The position numbers were made by a program, and so were the translations under genes. A stretch of DNA of 64,000 nucleotides, taken from NCBI RefSeq assembly GCF_016834655.1, contig NZ_JAENHP010000001.1:868001-932000 (forward strand). The letters are read 5' to 3'. The notes beneath the pieces were generated by a model, which worked only from the letters and a program-made list of their open reading frames with translations, searched no databases and had not been told where the DNA came from. Positions within the stretch are counted from its first letter, which is position 1. Each line of letters opens with the position of its first letter. This DNA comes from Paractinoplanes ovalisporus (lineage in GTDB: Bacteria > Actinomycetota > Actinomycetes > Mycobacteriales > Micromonosporaceae). This document shows positions 51,035-59,956 of the stretch, piece after piece.

Positions 51035-52438
51035 GTGCCTGATCTCAGCCCCCGCCGCCGCGCGCTCGTGCTCGCCATCTGCTGCCTGAGCCTGTTCATC
51101 GTGGGCCTGGACAACACGATCGTGAACATCGCGCTGCCCGCGCTGCGGTCCGACCTCGAGACGTCGGTGTCGGGGCTGCAGTGGGTCATCGACGCCTACA
51201 CGCTCGTGCTGGCCAGCCTGCTGATCCTGGCCGGGAGCACGGCCGACCGGGTGGGCCGCCGCCGCACCTTCCAGACCGGGCTGGCGCTGTTCACGCTGGG
51301 GTCGCTGCTGTGCAGCGTGGCGCCGGGCCTGGGCTGGCTGATCGCGTTCCGGATGGTGCAGGCGGTCGGCGGCTCGATGCTCAACCCGGTCGCCATGTCG
51401 ATCATCACGAACACGTTCACCGAGCCGCGCGAACGGGCCCGGGCGATCGGCGTGTGGGGTGGCGTGGTCGGGCTCAGCATGGCGCTCGGGCCGCTGGTGG
51501 GTGGCGTGCTGGTCGAGTCGTTGGGCTGGCGGTCCATCTTCTGGCTCAACGTGCCGGTCGGTATCGGCGCGATCGTGCTGACCGCCCTGTTCGTGCCCGA
51601 GTCCCGGTCGCCCAGGCCGCGCCGCATCGACCCGGTGGGGCAGGCGCTGGTGCTGGTGCTGCTGGCCTCGGTCACGTACGGGATCATCGAAGGCCCCGGC
51701 TCGGGCTGGGGCTCGGCCGAGATCGTCGGCTGCTTCGCCCTCGGCGCGGCCGCGCTGACCGCCCTGCTCGTCTATGAGCCCCGCCGCCCCGAACCACTGC
51801 TCGACCTGCGCTTCTTCCGCAGCGTCCCGTTCAGCGGGGCCACGGTCATCGCGGTGTCGGCGTTCGGTGCCCTGGCCGGCTTCCTGTTCCTCAACACCCT
51901 CTATCTGCAGGACGTCCGCGGGCTGTCGGCCCTGCACGCCGGCCTCTGGACGCTGCCGATGGCCGCCATGACCGCGGTGTTCGCCCCGCTCTCGGGCCGC
52001 CTGGTCGCCGCCCGCGGCACCCGCCTGCCGCTGATCGTGGCCGGCTCGGCCATGACCCTGGCCATGCTTCCGCTGACCCGCCTCACCGACTCGACGCCGA
52101 CGGCCCTGCTGCTCGGCTGCTATCTGCTCTTCGGCATCGGTTTCGGCCTGGTCAACGCCCCGATCACCAACACCGCGGTCTCCGGCATGCCCCGCGCCCA
52201 GGCCGGCGTGGCGGCCGCCATCGCCTCCACGTCACGCCAGGTGGGTGGCTCGCTGGGCGTGGCCGTGATCGGCGCCGCGGTCGTCTCCGGTTCGTCGTCG
52301 GCCGGCTTCGCCCAGGCCAGTCACGCCGGCTGGTGGATCGTGGTCGGCTGCGGCCTGGCCGTCCTGCTGCTGGGCCTGCTCACCACGAGCAGCCGGGCCC
52401 GGGCGACGGCCGACCGTGTCGTCACCGTCCCGGCCTGA
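51035..52438 (+). CDS. DHA2-family MFS efflux transporter
   Basis: A 467-residue, 13-14 TM transporter. TM1 has LDNTIVNIALPALRSDLETS, loop 2-3 STADRVGRRRTFQTG, and motif C-like GVVGLSMALGPLVGG. Shorter than typical EmrB proteins by about 40 residues, at the C-terminus. Distinct from the pump at 41224. No regulator is adjacent. GTG chosen because the frame begins at PDLSPRRRALVLAICC and the upstream sequence is non-homologous. Confidence 0.86.
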   Translation: MPDLSPRRRALVLAICCLSLFIVGLDNTIVNIALPALRSDLETSVSGLQWVIDAYTLVLASLLILAGSTADRVGRRRTFQTGLALFTLGSLLCSVAPGLGWLIAFRMVQAVGGSMLNPVAMSIITNTFTEPRERARAIGVWGGVVGLSMALGPLVGGVLVESLGWRSIFWLNVPVGIGAIVLTALFVPESRSPRPRRIDPVGQALVLVLLASVTYGIIEGPGSGWGSAEIVGCFALGAAALTALLVYEPRRPEPLLDLRFFRSVPFSGATVIAVSAFGALAGFLFLNTLYLQDVRGLSALHAGLWTLPMAAMTAVFAPLSGRLVAARGTRLPLIVAGSAMTLAMLPLTRLTDSTPTALLLGCYLLFGIGFGLVNAPITNTAVSGMPRAQAGVAAAIASTSRQVGGSLGVAVIGAAVVSGSSSAGFAQASHAGWWIVVGCGLAVLLLGLLTTSSRARATADRVVTVPA

Positions 52439-53929
52439 TCAGGCCTTGTGCCCCCACGTGCCGCTCGACCACGACGCCGTGGTGGGGGTGGCGGTCGGAT
52501 AGAGCACGAGGTTGCCGTCGTTCTGCAGGTTCAGGTTCGAGGTGCCCTTGCCCGCGGTGGCCGTGCTCCAGACCTTCTTCCCGCTGCCGTCGAACAGGGC
52601 GAGACTGCCGTCGATCTGGTTGGTGAGGCGGATGGCCTTCAGGTTGGCTTTCGACCACAGCACCGTCGCGCCCATATAGAGCACCAGGTTGCCGTCGCCC
52701 TGCAGCCACAGGTGGAAGCGGCCGTCGGCCGAGCGCAGGGCCGACTGGCGGTGCAGCGACCGGCCCGGGGCGAGGGTGCGCTGGAACGCGTCGGTCAGGG
52801 CGAGCTTCACACCGTCGTACGCGGGCTGTTTCGGTTTCCCGGCGGCGTCGGTCAGCCCGAAGTGGCACTCGGGGTCGGTCGAACCGGCCGCGCAGGACGG
52901 GCTGTCGGCGTACGAGTAGAGGAACAGCGGCCCGGTGTAGTCGAGCGCGCGCCACATCCGGATGCCCTCTTCGAGGATGTCCCTCAGCCCCTCGGACGAG
53001 GGCTTGTTCTTGATGCCGTCGCCCGCGGACGGGTTGCCGAACTCGGTGCCCCAGATCTTCTTCAGGCCGTCGCCCCGCTTCACCATGACCGCGCGCACCG
53101 CGGCCAGCTCACCGCATTTCTCGTCCGGCGGGCCGAACATCGCCCACCAGCGCGCTTCGCACTCGGGCCGCGACGGGCTACGACCGTTGTCCCAGGCCGG
53201 GTACGGGTGATGCGCAACCGCGTCGAACGTCTGGCCGTAGCCGTTGGCGTAGGCCCAGTCGAGCCACGCGGCCGGCTCGTTGTCGTTCTTCTTCTCGGCG
53301 ACCGCGTCGCCCGCGCCCGACGCGCCCGCCAGCACCACGCAGGACGCGCAGCGGGTGTGCACCTGCTCAAAGGCGATCCGCGTCAGCTGCCAGTACCGCA
53401 GTCGACGGGCGGCGGTACTGCCGTCGCCGTAGTTGCCCTTGTTGGCGAAGTTGGGCTCGTTCCAGACCTCGTACGCCTGCACGCGCCCGGCGAAATGCAC
53501 GACCGTGGCGTCGACGATCGCCCGCCACGAGTTGTCGGCGACCGGGAACCACTTGTCGTCGGCGTGCCCGCCGTTGGCCCACGGCGGCGCGTAGCCCAGG
53601 ATCAGCAGCACCCGCATACCCCGGCTGTTCGCCGCGTCGACCACCGGGTCGAGCCGGCCGAAGTCGGGGGCGCAGGTCGCGCACGACTGCACCGACCACC
53701 AGTCGAGGTCGAGCCGCAGCACGGGCTTGCGGTCGCCGACGTAGGCGTCCATCTCGTCGAGGCGGCCGACCAGCCCGGTGGTGGCCGCGCCCTCGGAGAA
53801 GCCGACGTCGGCCTGGGTGAAGACGTAGGGGCTCGGGGTGGTCTCGGCATCGGCGGGCCGGGTCACCGCCGCGAGGGTGGCCGCGGCCGCGAGCGCCGCC
53901 ACGGCGGCCAAGATCCGTTTCGGACGCAT
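52439..53929 (-). CDS. Secreted clan-A glycoside hydrolase with bulb-type lectin domain
   Basis: A 496-residue exported enzyme. Signal peptide MRPKRILAAVAALAAAATLA. The catalytic TIM barrel (about 30-370) has the acid/base in VQAYEVWNEPNFAN and the nucleophile in KKIWGTEFGNPS, like GH39/GH5-type families. Residues about 385-496 are a B-lectin domain with mannose-pocket motifs LQGDGNLVLY, QIDGSLALF and QNDGNLVLY. It binds and probably trims mannose-containing or plant polysaccharides. The ATG at 53929 is 8 nt after TACGAT (53943-53938), suggesting a leaderless transcript. Confidence 0.84.
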   Translation of the reverse strand: MRPKRILAAVAALAAAATLAAVTRPADAETTPSPYVFTQADVGFSEGAATTGLVGRLDEMDAYVGDRKPVLRLDLDWWSVQSCATCAPDFGRLDPVVDAANSRGMRVLLILGYAPPWANGGHADDKWFPVADNSWRAIVDATVVHFAGRVQAYEVWNEPNFANKGNYGDGSTAARRLRYWQLTRIAFEQVHTRCASCVVLAGASGAGDAVAEKKNDNEPAAWLDWAYANGYGQTFDAVAHHPYPAWDNGRSPSRPECEARWWAMFGPPDEKCGELAAVRAVMVKRGDGLKKIWGTEFGNPSAGDGIKNKPSSEGLRDILEEGIRMWRALDYTGPLFLYSYADSPSCAAGSTDPECHFGLTDAAGKPKQPAYDGVKLALTDAFQRTLAPGRSLHRQSALRSADGRFHLWLQGDGNLVLYMGATVLWSKANLKAIRLTNQIDGSLALFDGSGKKVWSTATAGKGTSNLNLQNDGNLVLYPTATPTTASWSSGTWGHKA

Positions 53930-53937
53930 GGCCGCCG

Positions 53938-53943
53938 ATCGTA
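53938..53943 (-). promoter_or_regulatory. -10 TACGAT of the lectin-glycosidase gene
   Basis: Minus-strand TACGAT, 8 nt before the ATG at 53929, same as in the RTX gene promoter. Confidence 0.5.
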
Positions 53944-53975
53944 GGCGACGCCGAGGCCCGGTGGGGGGCACGCCC

Positions 53976-54326
53976 TCATCCGAGGCGGACGAAGAGGGGC
54001 CCGCAGCTCAGCTCAGACCCGATCGAGGTGCACGCGGGAGCCGGCGCGACGACGGGTCGGCCCGTTTCGTTCCGGCAACCGAACCAGATGGTCCAGCCGT
54101 CCACGAACTCCCGTTGCGGCTCGTCGCCGCCGGCCGGAGCGATAAACCCGGCCGGCGTCTGGTCCGCCTCCGACCGGGGGACGACCGCGAGGAACGTCAG
54201 GAGGCCCGCTGCCGCGGCGGCGGACCACGAGGCCCACCGCCACACTCGAGGCCGGGCCCCGATCCGGGTGAGGCCGAAGACGGTCGGAAGCGGGGTCGCC
54301 ATCACTGACGTACGCGTTCTGTTCAT
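53976..54326 (-). CDS. Small membrane-anchored exported protein
   Basis: A 116-residue protein. One N-terminal hydrophobic helix (WRWASWSAAAAAGLLTFLAVV) and a small exported domain with two Cys pairs (WFGCRN, APACTSIGSELSCGPLF). I use the ATG at 54326; the upstream frame is unsupported. No family recognised. Confidence 0.55.
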   Translation of the reverse strand: MNRTRTSVMATPLPTVFGLTRIGARPRVWRWASWSAAAAAGLLTFLAVVPRSEADQTPAGFIAPAGGDEPQREFVDGWTIWFGCRNETGRPVVAPAPACTSIGSELSCGPLFVRLG

Positions 54327-54384
54327 GCGCGTACATTCGCGAGCGGGCGACCCCGGCGACAGTTGTGGTTCAGGGGTAAACGGG

Positions 54385-55302
54385 TCAGGCGGTGAAGGCC
54401 GTACGACGCCGACGGGCCAGGAAGAAGGCCACCCCGCCACCGAGCAGCAGCACGCCGCCCAGCCCGCCGATGACGGCCACGTTGGTGCCGGTCAGCGGAA
54501 GATCGCCCCCGGTGTCACCGCCACCCACGCCGCCCGCGACCGGCGACGTCTCCGGGGCCGCCGGCGTGGTGGGTGGAGTGGTCGAGGCGGACGGCGTGAC
54601 CGGCGAGCCCGAGGTGGGGTCGTCGGTGGGCTCCGCGTCGGGGTCGGGGTCGGTCGGGATCGTGATGGTCGGCTTGACCGTGGTGGTCGGGGTGGTCGGC
54701 GGGGTCGTGCCGCCGGCGATGACCACCCGGCCCGAACTGCTGTTGGTGCCGGAGTACGGCGTTTCCGGCGTCACCTTGGTCATCAGGGGCAGGCCCTTGA
54801 AGCCGGGGGTCATCTTGTCGCGGTCGAGCCACGTCGGGCCCTGCGCATCCGCGTATTCCTTGGTGTACCAGGTGAACGTGTACGAGTATTGGGCGCCGGG
54901 CACGGCCTTGGGGTGCACCCGGATCATCTCGCCGCCCAGCTTGTACGAGCCACCCGGCTCGATCTCGTTCGGCGGCTCACAGATGGCCTGCTCGCCACTG
55001 GCCGGGATCAGGTCGGGCGGAAGATTGTCGGTGTATCGGCACGTGTGGTACGCGCCGGCGAACCAGAGGCCCTCCGTCTTGACGTAGAGCACCACCCGCA
55101 GCGGCTTGTCGCTGTCGTTGCGCACCTCCATCGTCTCCCAGATGCGCTTGTCGGCCTCGCCCTGGAAGATCTTGGGCGCGGGCCCGGCGACCAGAACGGC
55201 GTTGGGGTCGGGCGGCACGGCGGCGTAAGCGGGCGCCGGCATGAGCATGGCGGTCAGAGCGGCAGCCGAGGCCAGGCCGAGAAGGCGGCGAACGGTTGTC
55301 AC
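54385..55302 (-). CDS. LPxTG-like cell-wall-anchored protein
   Basis: A 305-residue surface protein. The signal sequence MTTVRRLLGLASAAALTAML is followed by a beta-rich domain (KRIWETMEVRNDSDKPLRVV, MIRVHPKAVPGAQYSYTFTW). A Pro/Thr/Asp-rich spacer follows, and the C-terminus has GDLPLTGTN, the hydrophobic helix VAVIGGLGGVLLLGGGVAFFL and RRRR, a class E/LPxTG-type sorting signal. A sortase would anchor it; none is in the window. The GTG start is preceded by AAGGAG. Confidence 0.82.
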   Translation of the reverse strand: MTTVRRLLGLASAAALTAMLMPAPAYAAVPPDPNAVLVAGPAPKIFQGEADKRIWETMEVRNDSDKPLRVVLYVKTEGLWFAGAYHTCRYTDNLPPDLIPASGEQAICEPPNEIEPGGSYKLGGEMIRVHPKAVPGAQYSYTFTWYTKEYADAQGPTWLDRDKMTPGFKGLPLMTKVTPETPYSGTNSSSGRVVIAGGTTPPTTPTTTVKPTITIPTDPDPDAEPTDDPTSGSPVTPSASTTPPTTPAAPETSPVAGGVGGGDTGGDLPLTGTNVAVIGGLGGVLLLGGGVAFFLARRRRTAFTA

Positions 55303-55428
55303 GGTGGGGTGGCTCCTTAGATCGACTTGGAGCGCCGGACTCTACCCACGCGAGGTCAGCCCGTGTGTCCCGCTCGACCTTTGCGTCAACAGTGGACTTT
55401 TCCGGGAAAACCCCGGCGGCGCGGAAGG

Positions 55429-55457
55429 TTGTCACCACAGTTACTCATCGGTAGATT
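55429..55457 (+). promoter_or_regulatory. Promoter of the methyltransferase gene
   Basis: TTGTCA (55429-55434) and TAGATT (55452-55457) with an exact 17-bp spacer; the transcript would begin near 55464, about 20 nt before the GTG at 55483. Confidence 0.6.
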
Positions 55458-55482
55458 GCGCTGACCATCCGATGGTGTCGCC

Positions 55483-56238
55483 GTGACAGAGGAGCCCCCG
55501 CCCGTGCCGCACAAGGCCACCCTGCAGCGATCGGTGAGCCTGTTCCAGGCGTTCCTCGTCGAGCAGACCGACCCCGACCGGTTCTACACCGCGCTCGCCG
55601 CCGACTCGGTGGGGCAGCTCAGCAAATACGGCCCGTTGCAGGACCAGCTCGTGCTCGACGTCGGCGGCGGCCCCGGCTACTTCGCGGCGGCGTTCGACGA
55701 GGCCGGCGCCAGGTATGTGCGCCTCGAACCGGACGCGGGCGACATGGCCTCGGGCGCCGGCGACAAGGACGCCGCCATCGGCGCGCTCCGGGCCAGCGGC
55801 ATGGAGCTGCCCATCCGTACGGGGTCGGTGGATGTCTGCTATTCCTCGAACGTGCTCGAGCACGTGCCCGACCCGCCGCGCATGCTCGACGAGATGGTGC
55901 GGGTGACCCGTCCCGGCGGCCTCATCTACGCCTCCTTCACCCCCTGGCTGTCGCCGTGGGGTGGCCACGAGACGGCGCCCTGGCACTACCTCGGCGGTCA
56001 CTACGCCGCCCGCCGCTACGAGCGCCGCAACGGCAAGCCGCCGAAGAACAAGTACCGGCACAGCCTGCACCCGTACTCGGTCGGCTCCGCCCTCGCCTGG
56101 GCCCGGAAGGCGCGCGGCGCCACGCTGATCGAGGCGTTCCCGCGCTATCACCCGTGGTGGGCCCAGTGGATCCTCAAGGTGCCGGCCGCCCGTGAGGTTC
56201 TGTCGTGGAACCTCGCGATGGTGCTGCGGAAGCACTGA
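55483..56238 (+). CDS. Class I SAM-dependent methyltransferase of the polysaccharide cluster
   Basis: A 251-residue methyltransferase. SAM motif I reads LVLDVGGGPGYFAAAFDEAGARYV, motif II/post I EPDAGDMA, and MDVCYSSNVLEHVPDP is a later motif. The C-terminal WHYLGGHYAARRYERRNGKPPKN... segment is basic. In mycobacteria a similar methyltransferase lies near GT4 and aftD (from memory, Rv0224c), which this cluster resembles. It probably O-methylates a glycan or lipid-linked sugar, by inference. Confidence 0.84.
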   Translation: MTEEPPPVPHKATLQRSVSLFQAFLVEQTDPDRFYTALAADSVGQLSKYGPLQDQLVLDVGGGPGYFAAAFDEAGARYVRLEPDAGDMASGAGDKDAAIGALRASGMELPIRTGSVDVCYSSNVLEHVPDPPRMLDEMVRVTRPGGLIYASFTPWLSPWGGHETAPWHYLGGHYAARRYERRNGKPPKNKYRHSLHPYSVGSALAWARKARGATLIEAFPRYHPWWAQWILKVPAAREVLSWNLAMVLRKH

Positions 56239-56239
56239 A

Positions 56240-58687
56240 TCACTGGGCAGTCACCGAGACCGGGTCCGTCGTCAGGTCGTTGACCTGCAGGCGGAACTCG
56301 TAGCGGTGGCCCGCGATCAGCATGAACGTCTCGTGGCGGTTGCCGTCGACCGGGTAGGGCTCGGTGCGCCACTGCTCCCCGGCCGTGGCGTCGCGCATCT
56401 GCACCCGGTAGAGCACGTCGGTGCGGGTCTCGCGCCACGTCAGGCGGGCCGTTCCGGGACCGGTCGCGACGGCGGCCAGGTTCGTCGGCAGAGCCGAGGC
56501 GACCACGACCCGTACGGACTCGGACCGCGGCCCGGCGCCTCCGGGGTTGAAGGCGGCCACCGCGAGCTCGTACTCGTGCCCGGCCACCAGGTTGGTCAGC
56601 GTGGCCTCGTCGCCCTGGGCGCCGATCTCCTCGCGGGTGAACTCCTTCTCCCCCGCCGTCACGTCCCGCCGGAAGATCCAGTGCCACGTGGCCTGGGAAC
56701 GCCAGGACAGTTCGACGGCCGTGCCCTTGGGCTCGGCCCGCAGGCGGGTGGGGGCCTCGCCCGGCGGGGCGAGCTGCGCCCGGACACGGACGACCGGTGA
56801 CCGGGCGCCCTCGCCGCCGTCGTTGACCGCGGCGACGACGAACTCGTAGTCGTGGCCGTGCTGAAGCGGCCGCGACCGGAACTGGGTCGTGGTGGCGAGG
56901 CCGGGCGGCCCCCAGTCCTGGGCGCCGGCGGTCGCGTCGCGCTGGTAGATGCGGTAGCCCAGCCCGGGCCCGACCGCCGCCCACGAGAGCAGAACCGTGC
57001 CGTCGGGCCGGGTCTGGGCGCTCGGGATGCTCGGCGCGGCCGGTGGGGCCACGACCGCGGTCGCCCGGATTCCCTTGGAGTGCACGCTGTCTCCGCCGCC
57101 GCCCACCGCGACCGCCGTGAACTCGTACTCGTGGTCGTGGCGCAGCGGCCCGACGGTGGCGCTCTGGCCGGGGTAGGCGCCGGCCGCCGTGCGACCGCGC
57201 TGCCCGGTGGTCAGGTCGCGGTAATAGACCTTGAAGAGCTGCACGAACGGGACCTCGGTCCAGTGCAGGGTCACCTTGCCGGCGTTGTCCGGATCGGCCC
57301 GCACCAGGGTGGGCGCGGGTGGCGGGGGCACGGTCGCGGTCATCCCGGCCACCGGTGACATCGCGCTCTCGCCGCGCCGGTCGACCGCGGTCACCCCGAA
57401 CTCGTACTTGTGGCCGTTGGTGAGGAACTCGGACCGGAACGTTCCGGCCGCCTCCCCCGGCAGCCGGACGAAGTGGGTCTGCCCGGCCGTCACGTCGCGC
57501 CGGTAGACCTGGTAGCTCAGCCCGCTCTCGGCCTTCCAGCTCACGCCGGCCGTGCCCGCCCCGTCCGGAACCGCGGTCACCGCGGCCGGGGGCGCGGGCA
57601 GCTGCTTCGCCCGTTTCGGCGGCCACGGCACCTCGAAGAAACGGGGCCGGTAGATCGAGGCATCGGCGTAGGCGACCGCCTCGTCGAGGTCGTTGACGTT
57701 GTAGGACACCAGCAGCGAGCCCGGACGGGCCAGGTCGAGGTGCAGGTCGGCGTCGTAGACGATGTGGCCGGCGTCGGTCTCGGGCGCGCGGAACAGATAT
57801 TGCGGGCCCTCGAACGGCCCGGTCGGCGAGGCGGCCGTGTAGGCCACGAAGTCGGAGCTGAACATCAGGTTGTTCTCGTGGGTGACCAGAACGTACTGCT
57901 CACCCACCCGCCGTACGCCATAGGTCGTGCCGACGCCGCTGAGCAGCCGCCCCGATTCGCCGGCCCGGTTCGACCACTCCTGGCCGGTCCAGAACTGCCA
58001 CGCCTGCCCGAGGTCGGTGCCCTTGACCCGGGCCACGTGGGCGAACTTCATCTGTCCGGCGGCCTCGGTGCCGTAGACGTACGTGTATTCACCGTCCACC
58101 ATCACCTCGGAGCCCCACGAGACCTTGGCCCCCACGGGCAGCGCGCGCACCTGACCGGCGGCCAGCGTCGGCAGCGCGAGGGTGGTCAGCTCGGTGCCGG
58201 CCAGGGCGTGGTCGAGCGGCCCCTGACCGGTCCGGCGGTAGCGGTTGACCAGAACCTGCACCTCGTCGCTGCGGACGGTCGCGTCGCCGATCCACGAGAA
58301 CTGGTCGTCGCCGGCCGAGACGAGCGAGGCCGGGCGGGCCGGGCTGCCGCCGGTGACGGTCTCGAGGCGGGCGCCGTCCTGCACGATGGCCGAGTTGTGC
58401 ACGAGGTCGGCCGTGCGCGGGCGGGCGCCGTCCGGGTCGGGCCGGCCCAGGAACGTGTCGGAGAACAGCCACAGGCGGCGGCCGTCGGGCAGCGCGACCG
58501 AGGCCGTGCGGTCGGCGCCGAGCCAGGCTCCGGAGGTGTCGCCGTAGCGCTGGAACATCTCGCTGAGCGCGGCCGCGGACGTGCCCCCATCGGTCACCGG
58601 CGCCGCCACCGGCCCGGCCGCACCGGCCGCGCCGAGCAGCACAACGACCGTCCACGCGGCGAGCAACCACCGCAACCCGAACCGCAC
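56240..58687 (-). CDS. Exported DUF4185 protein with five FnIII-like repeats
   Basis: An 815-residue exported protein. Signal sequence RFGLRWLLAAWTVVVLLGAAG. The first 370 residues match DUF4185 (LWLFSDTFLGRP, GWFSW-like QFSWIGDA, MFSSDFVAYTAASPTGPFEG), a five-bladed-propeller-like domain found in actinobacterial exported proteins. Five FnIII-like domains follow, each with a conserved YxxYxRDxTAG core (RDVTAGQ, RDLTTGQ, RDATAGA, RDVTAGE, RDATAGE). I use the GTG at 58687 (after GGGGGT), because an upstream ATG at 58732 would overlap the flippase stop. Probably a cell-surface glycan-binding or glycan-processing protein. Confidence 0.75.
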   Translation of the reverse strand: MRFGLRWLLAAWTVVVLLGAAGAAGPVAAPVTDGGTSAAALSEMFQRYGDTSGAWLGADRTASVALPDGRRLWLFSDTFLGRPDPDGARPRTADLVHNSAIVQDGARLETVTGGSPARPASLVSAGDDQFSWIGDATVRSDEVQVLVNRYRRTGQGPLDHALAGTELTTLALPTLAAGQVRALPVGAKVSWGSEVMVDGEYTYVYGTEAAGQMKFAHVARVKGTDLGQAWQFWTGQEWSNRAGESGRLLSGVGTTYGVRRVGEQYVLVTHENNLMFSSDFVAYTAASPTGPFEGPQYLFRAPETDAGHIVYDADLHLDLARPGSLLVSYNVNDLDEAVAYADASIYRPRFFEVPWPPKRAKQLPAPPAAVTAVPDGAGTAGVSWKAESGLSYQVYRRDVTAGQTHFVRLPGEAAGTFRSEFLTNGHKYEFGVTAVDRRGESAMSPVAGMTATVPPPPAPTLVRADPDNAGKVTLHWTEVPFVQLFKVYYRDLTTGQRGRTAAGAYPGQSATVGPLRHDHEYEFTAVAVGGGGDSVHSKGIRATAVVAPPAAPSIPSAQTRPDGTVLLSWAAVGPGLGYRIYQRDATAGAQDWGPPGLATTTQFRSRPLQHGHDYEFVVAAVNDGGEGARSPVVRVRAQLAPPGEAPTRLRAEPKGTAVELSWRSQATWHWIFRRDVTAGEKEFTREEIGAQGDEATLTNLVAGHEYELAVAAFNPGGAGPRSESVRVVVASALPTNLAAVATGPGTARLTWRETRTDVLYRVQMRDATAGEQWRTEPYPVDGNRHETFMLIAGHRYEFRLQVNDLTTDPVSVTAQ

Positions 58688-58709
58688 CAGGTGACCCCCG
58701 TCCGCCCGA

Positions 58710-59924
58710 TCAATCGATCGACAGCGTTGCATGCTCGGGTCGCGGCCCGGTAACAGAGGTACGCAGTCGCATTCCAACCAGGACGGATGTGGCGGCCAGG
58801 GCCACCACGGAGGTGCCCAGAGCCCCGTACGCGATGCCCGCCAGCGTCTGCGGCAGCACGAGCCAGGCCACCAGGGCGAACCCGGCCGCGGCGACCCACA
58901 GCGGCGCCGCCGGCCAGCGGGCGCCCGCCGCGACCTGGGCGTTGACGAGCACGAAGAGCACACCGTAGACGGCGCCGGTGGCGGCGAAGACCGGAGCGTA
59001 GCGGCCCAGCGAGGCGTAGTCGGGGCCACCGGCCAGCCGGAACGCGAGCCCACCGGCGACCGCGGCCCCGGCCACCAGCACCACGCCACAGGCGGCGACC
59101 AGGCCCACCGAGACCCGCAGGGCACGGCGGTCGGCCTGCGCGAGCCGGGGCAGGGCCAGGATCGTGACGACCTGCGGGGCCCACAACGCGCCCTTGGTGA
59201 GAACGGTGCCGACCGCGTACGCCCCCGAGGCGTCGAACGGCAGGAACCGGCGGGCCAGGATCAGGTCGGCGTAGGAGACCACGAGCATGGCCAGGGTCGC
59301 GCCGCCCGCGGTGAGCACGGCCCGCGCCGCCAGGGGCTCCCCCGCCGCCGCGACCCCGGGCCGGCGGGCCAGCAGGTGCAGCACCGGCAGCACGAGCACG
59401 GCGGTGGCCGCGCCGAGCAGCAGCGCCCCGGTCAGCCCGGCGCCGAAGGCCAGGCCCGCGACCACGCCGCCGTAGCGCCCGCCGGCCAGCACGGCCAGGC
59501 CGATCGCGAGCGGCACGAACCGCTGGTCGCCCTGCATCTCGCCGAGCCAGCGCCCGGCCGCGACCACGCCCACGGTCGAGACGCCCGCAAGCACGGTGGC
59601 GAAGACGGGCAGGTGCAGAAGCAACACCGCGATCGGCAGGGCGGCGGCCAGCGCGCCCGCGGTCACCAGCACGGTCAGCAGCGCCGAGCGGGCCACCGAG
59701 GAGGCGCCGTGGCGGGCGCGGTGCACGGCGACCGCGATCTGCAGGCCGGTGCTGGCCACACCCGCGATGGCGGTCATGGCGAGCAGGGTGGCCAGTGCGC
59801 TCAGGTCGGCCGCGCTCAGCTGACGGGCGCCGACGACCGGGACCACGTACGCGAGAAGGTTGGCCAGCACCCCGGCCGCGGTCACGGCCAGACCCGCCGC
59901 GCCGATCCCCGATGTCTTGGTCAT
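58710..59924 (-). CDS. Polysaccharide/lipid-linked-glycan flippase (MOP superfamily)
   Basis: A 404-residue membrane protein with 12-14 transmembrane helices. Signature features: VVPVVGARQLSAADLSALATLLAMTAIAGVASTGLQIAVAVHRARHG in the N-terminal part and GPDYASLGRYAPVFAATG further on. It resembles Wzx/MurJ-related transporters that move lipid-linked glycans outward. It precedes the DUF4185 gene (22-bp gap) on one transcript. Divergent from the GT-C-like gene at 59957. Confidence 0.82.
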   Translation of the reverse strand: MTKTSGIGAAGLAVTAAGVLANLLAYVVPVVGARQLSAADLSALATLLAMTAIAGVASTGLQIAVAVHRARHGASSVARSALLTVLVTAGALAAALPIAVLLLHLPVFATVLAGVSTVGVVAAGRWLGEMQGDQRFVPLAIGLAVLAGGRYGGVVAGLAFGAGLTGALLLGAATAVLVLPVLHLLARRPGVAAAGEPLAARAVLTAGGATLAMLVVSYADLILARRFLPFDASGAYAVGTVLTKGALWAPQVVTILALPRLAQADRRALRVSVGLVAACGVVLVAGAAVAGGLAFRLAGGPDYASLGRYAPVFAATGAVYGVLFVLVNAQVAAGARWPAAPLWVAAAGFALVAWLVLPQTLAGIAYGALGTSVVALAATSVLVGMRLRTSVTGPRPEHATLSID

Positions 59925-59943
59925 GCTGGATCCCTGGTTCGTT

Positions 59944-59949
59944 TAGTGT
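59944..59949 (+). promoter_or_regulatory. -10 TAGTGT of the leaderless gene at 59957
   Basis: TAGTGT followed by 7 nt and then GTG. No Shine-Dalgarno site is present in the gap. Confidence 0.55.
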
Positions 59950-59956
59950 GGCGGCC

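Noticed and set aside
50979..51937. 319-codon minus-strand frame
   Set aside because: Shadow of the MFS gene at 51035; Gln/Arg/His-rich with no motif.
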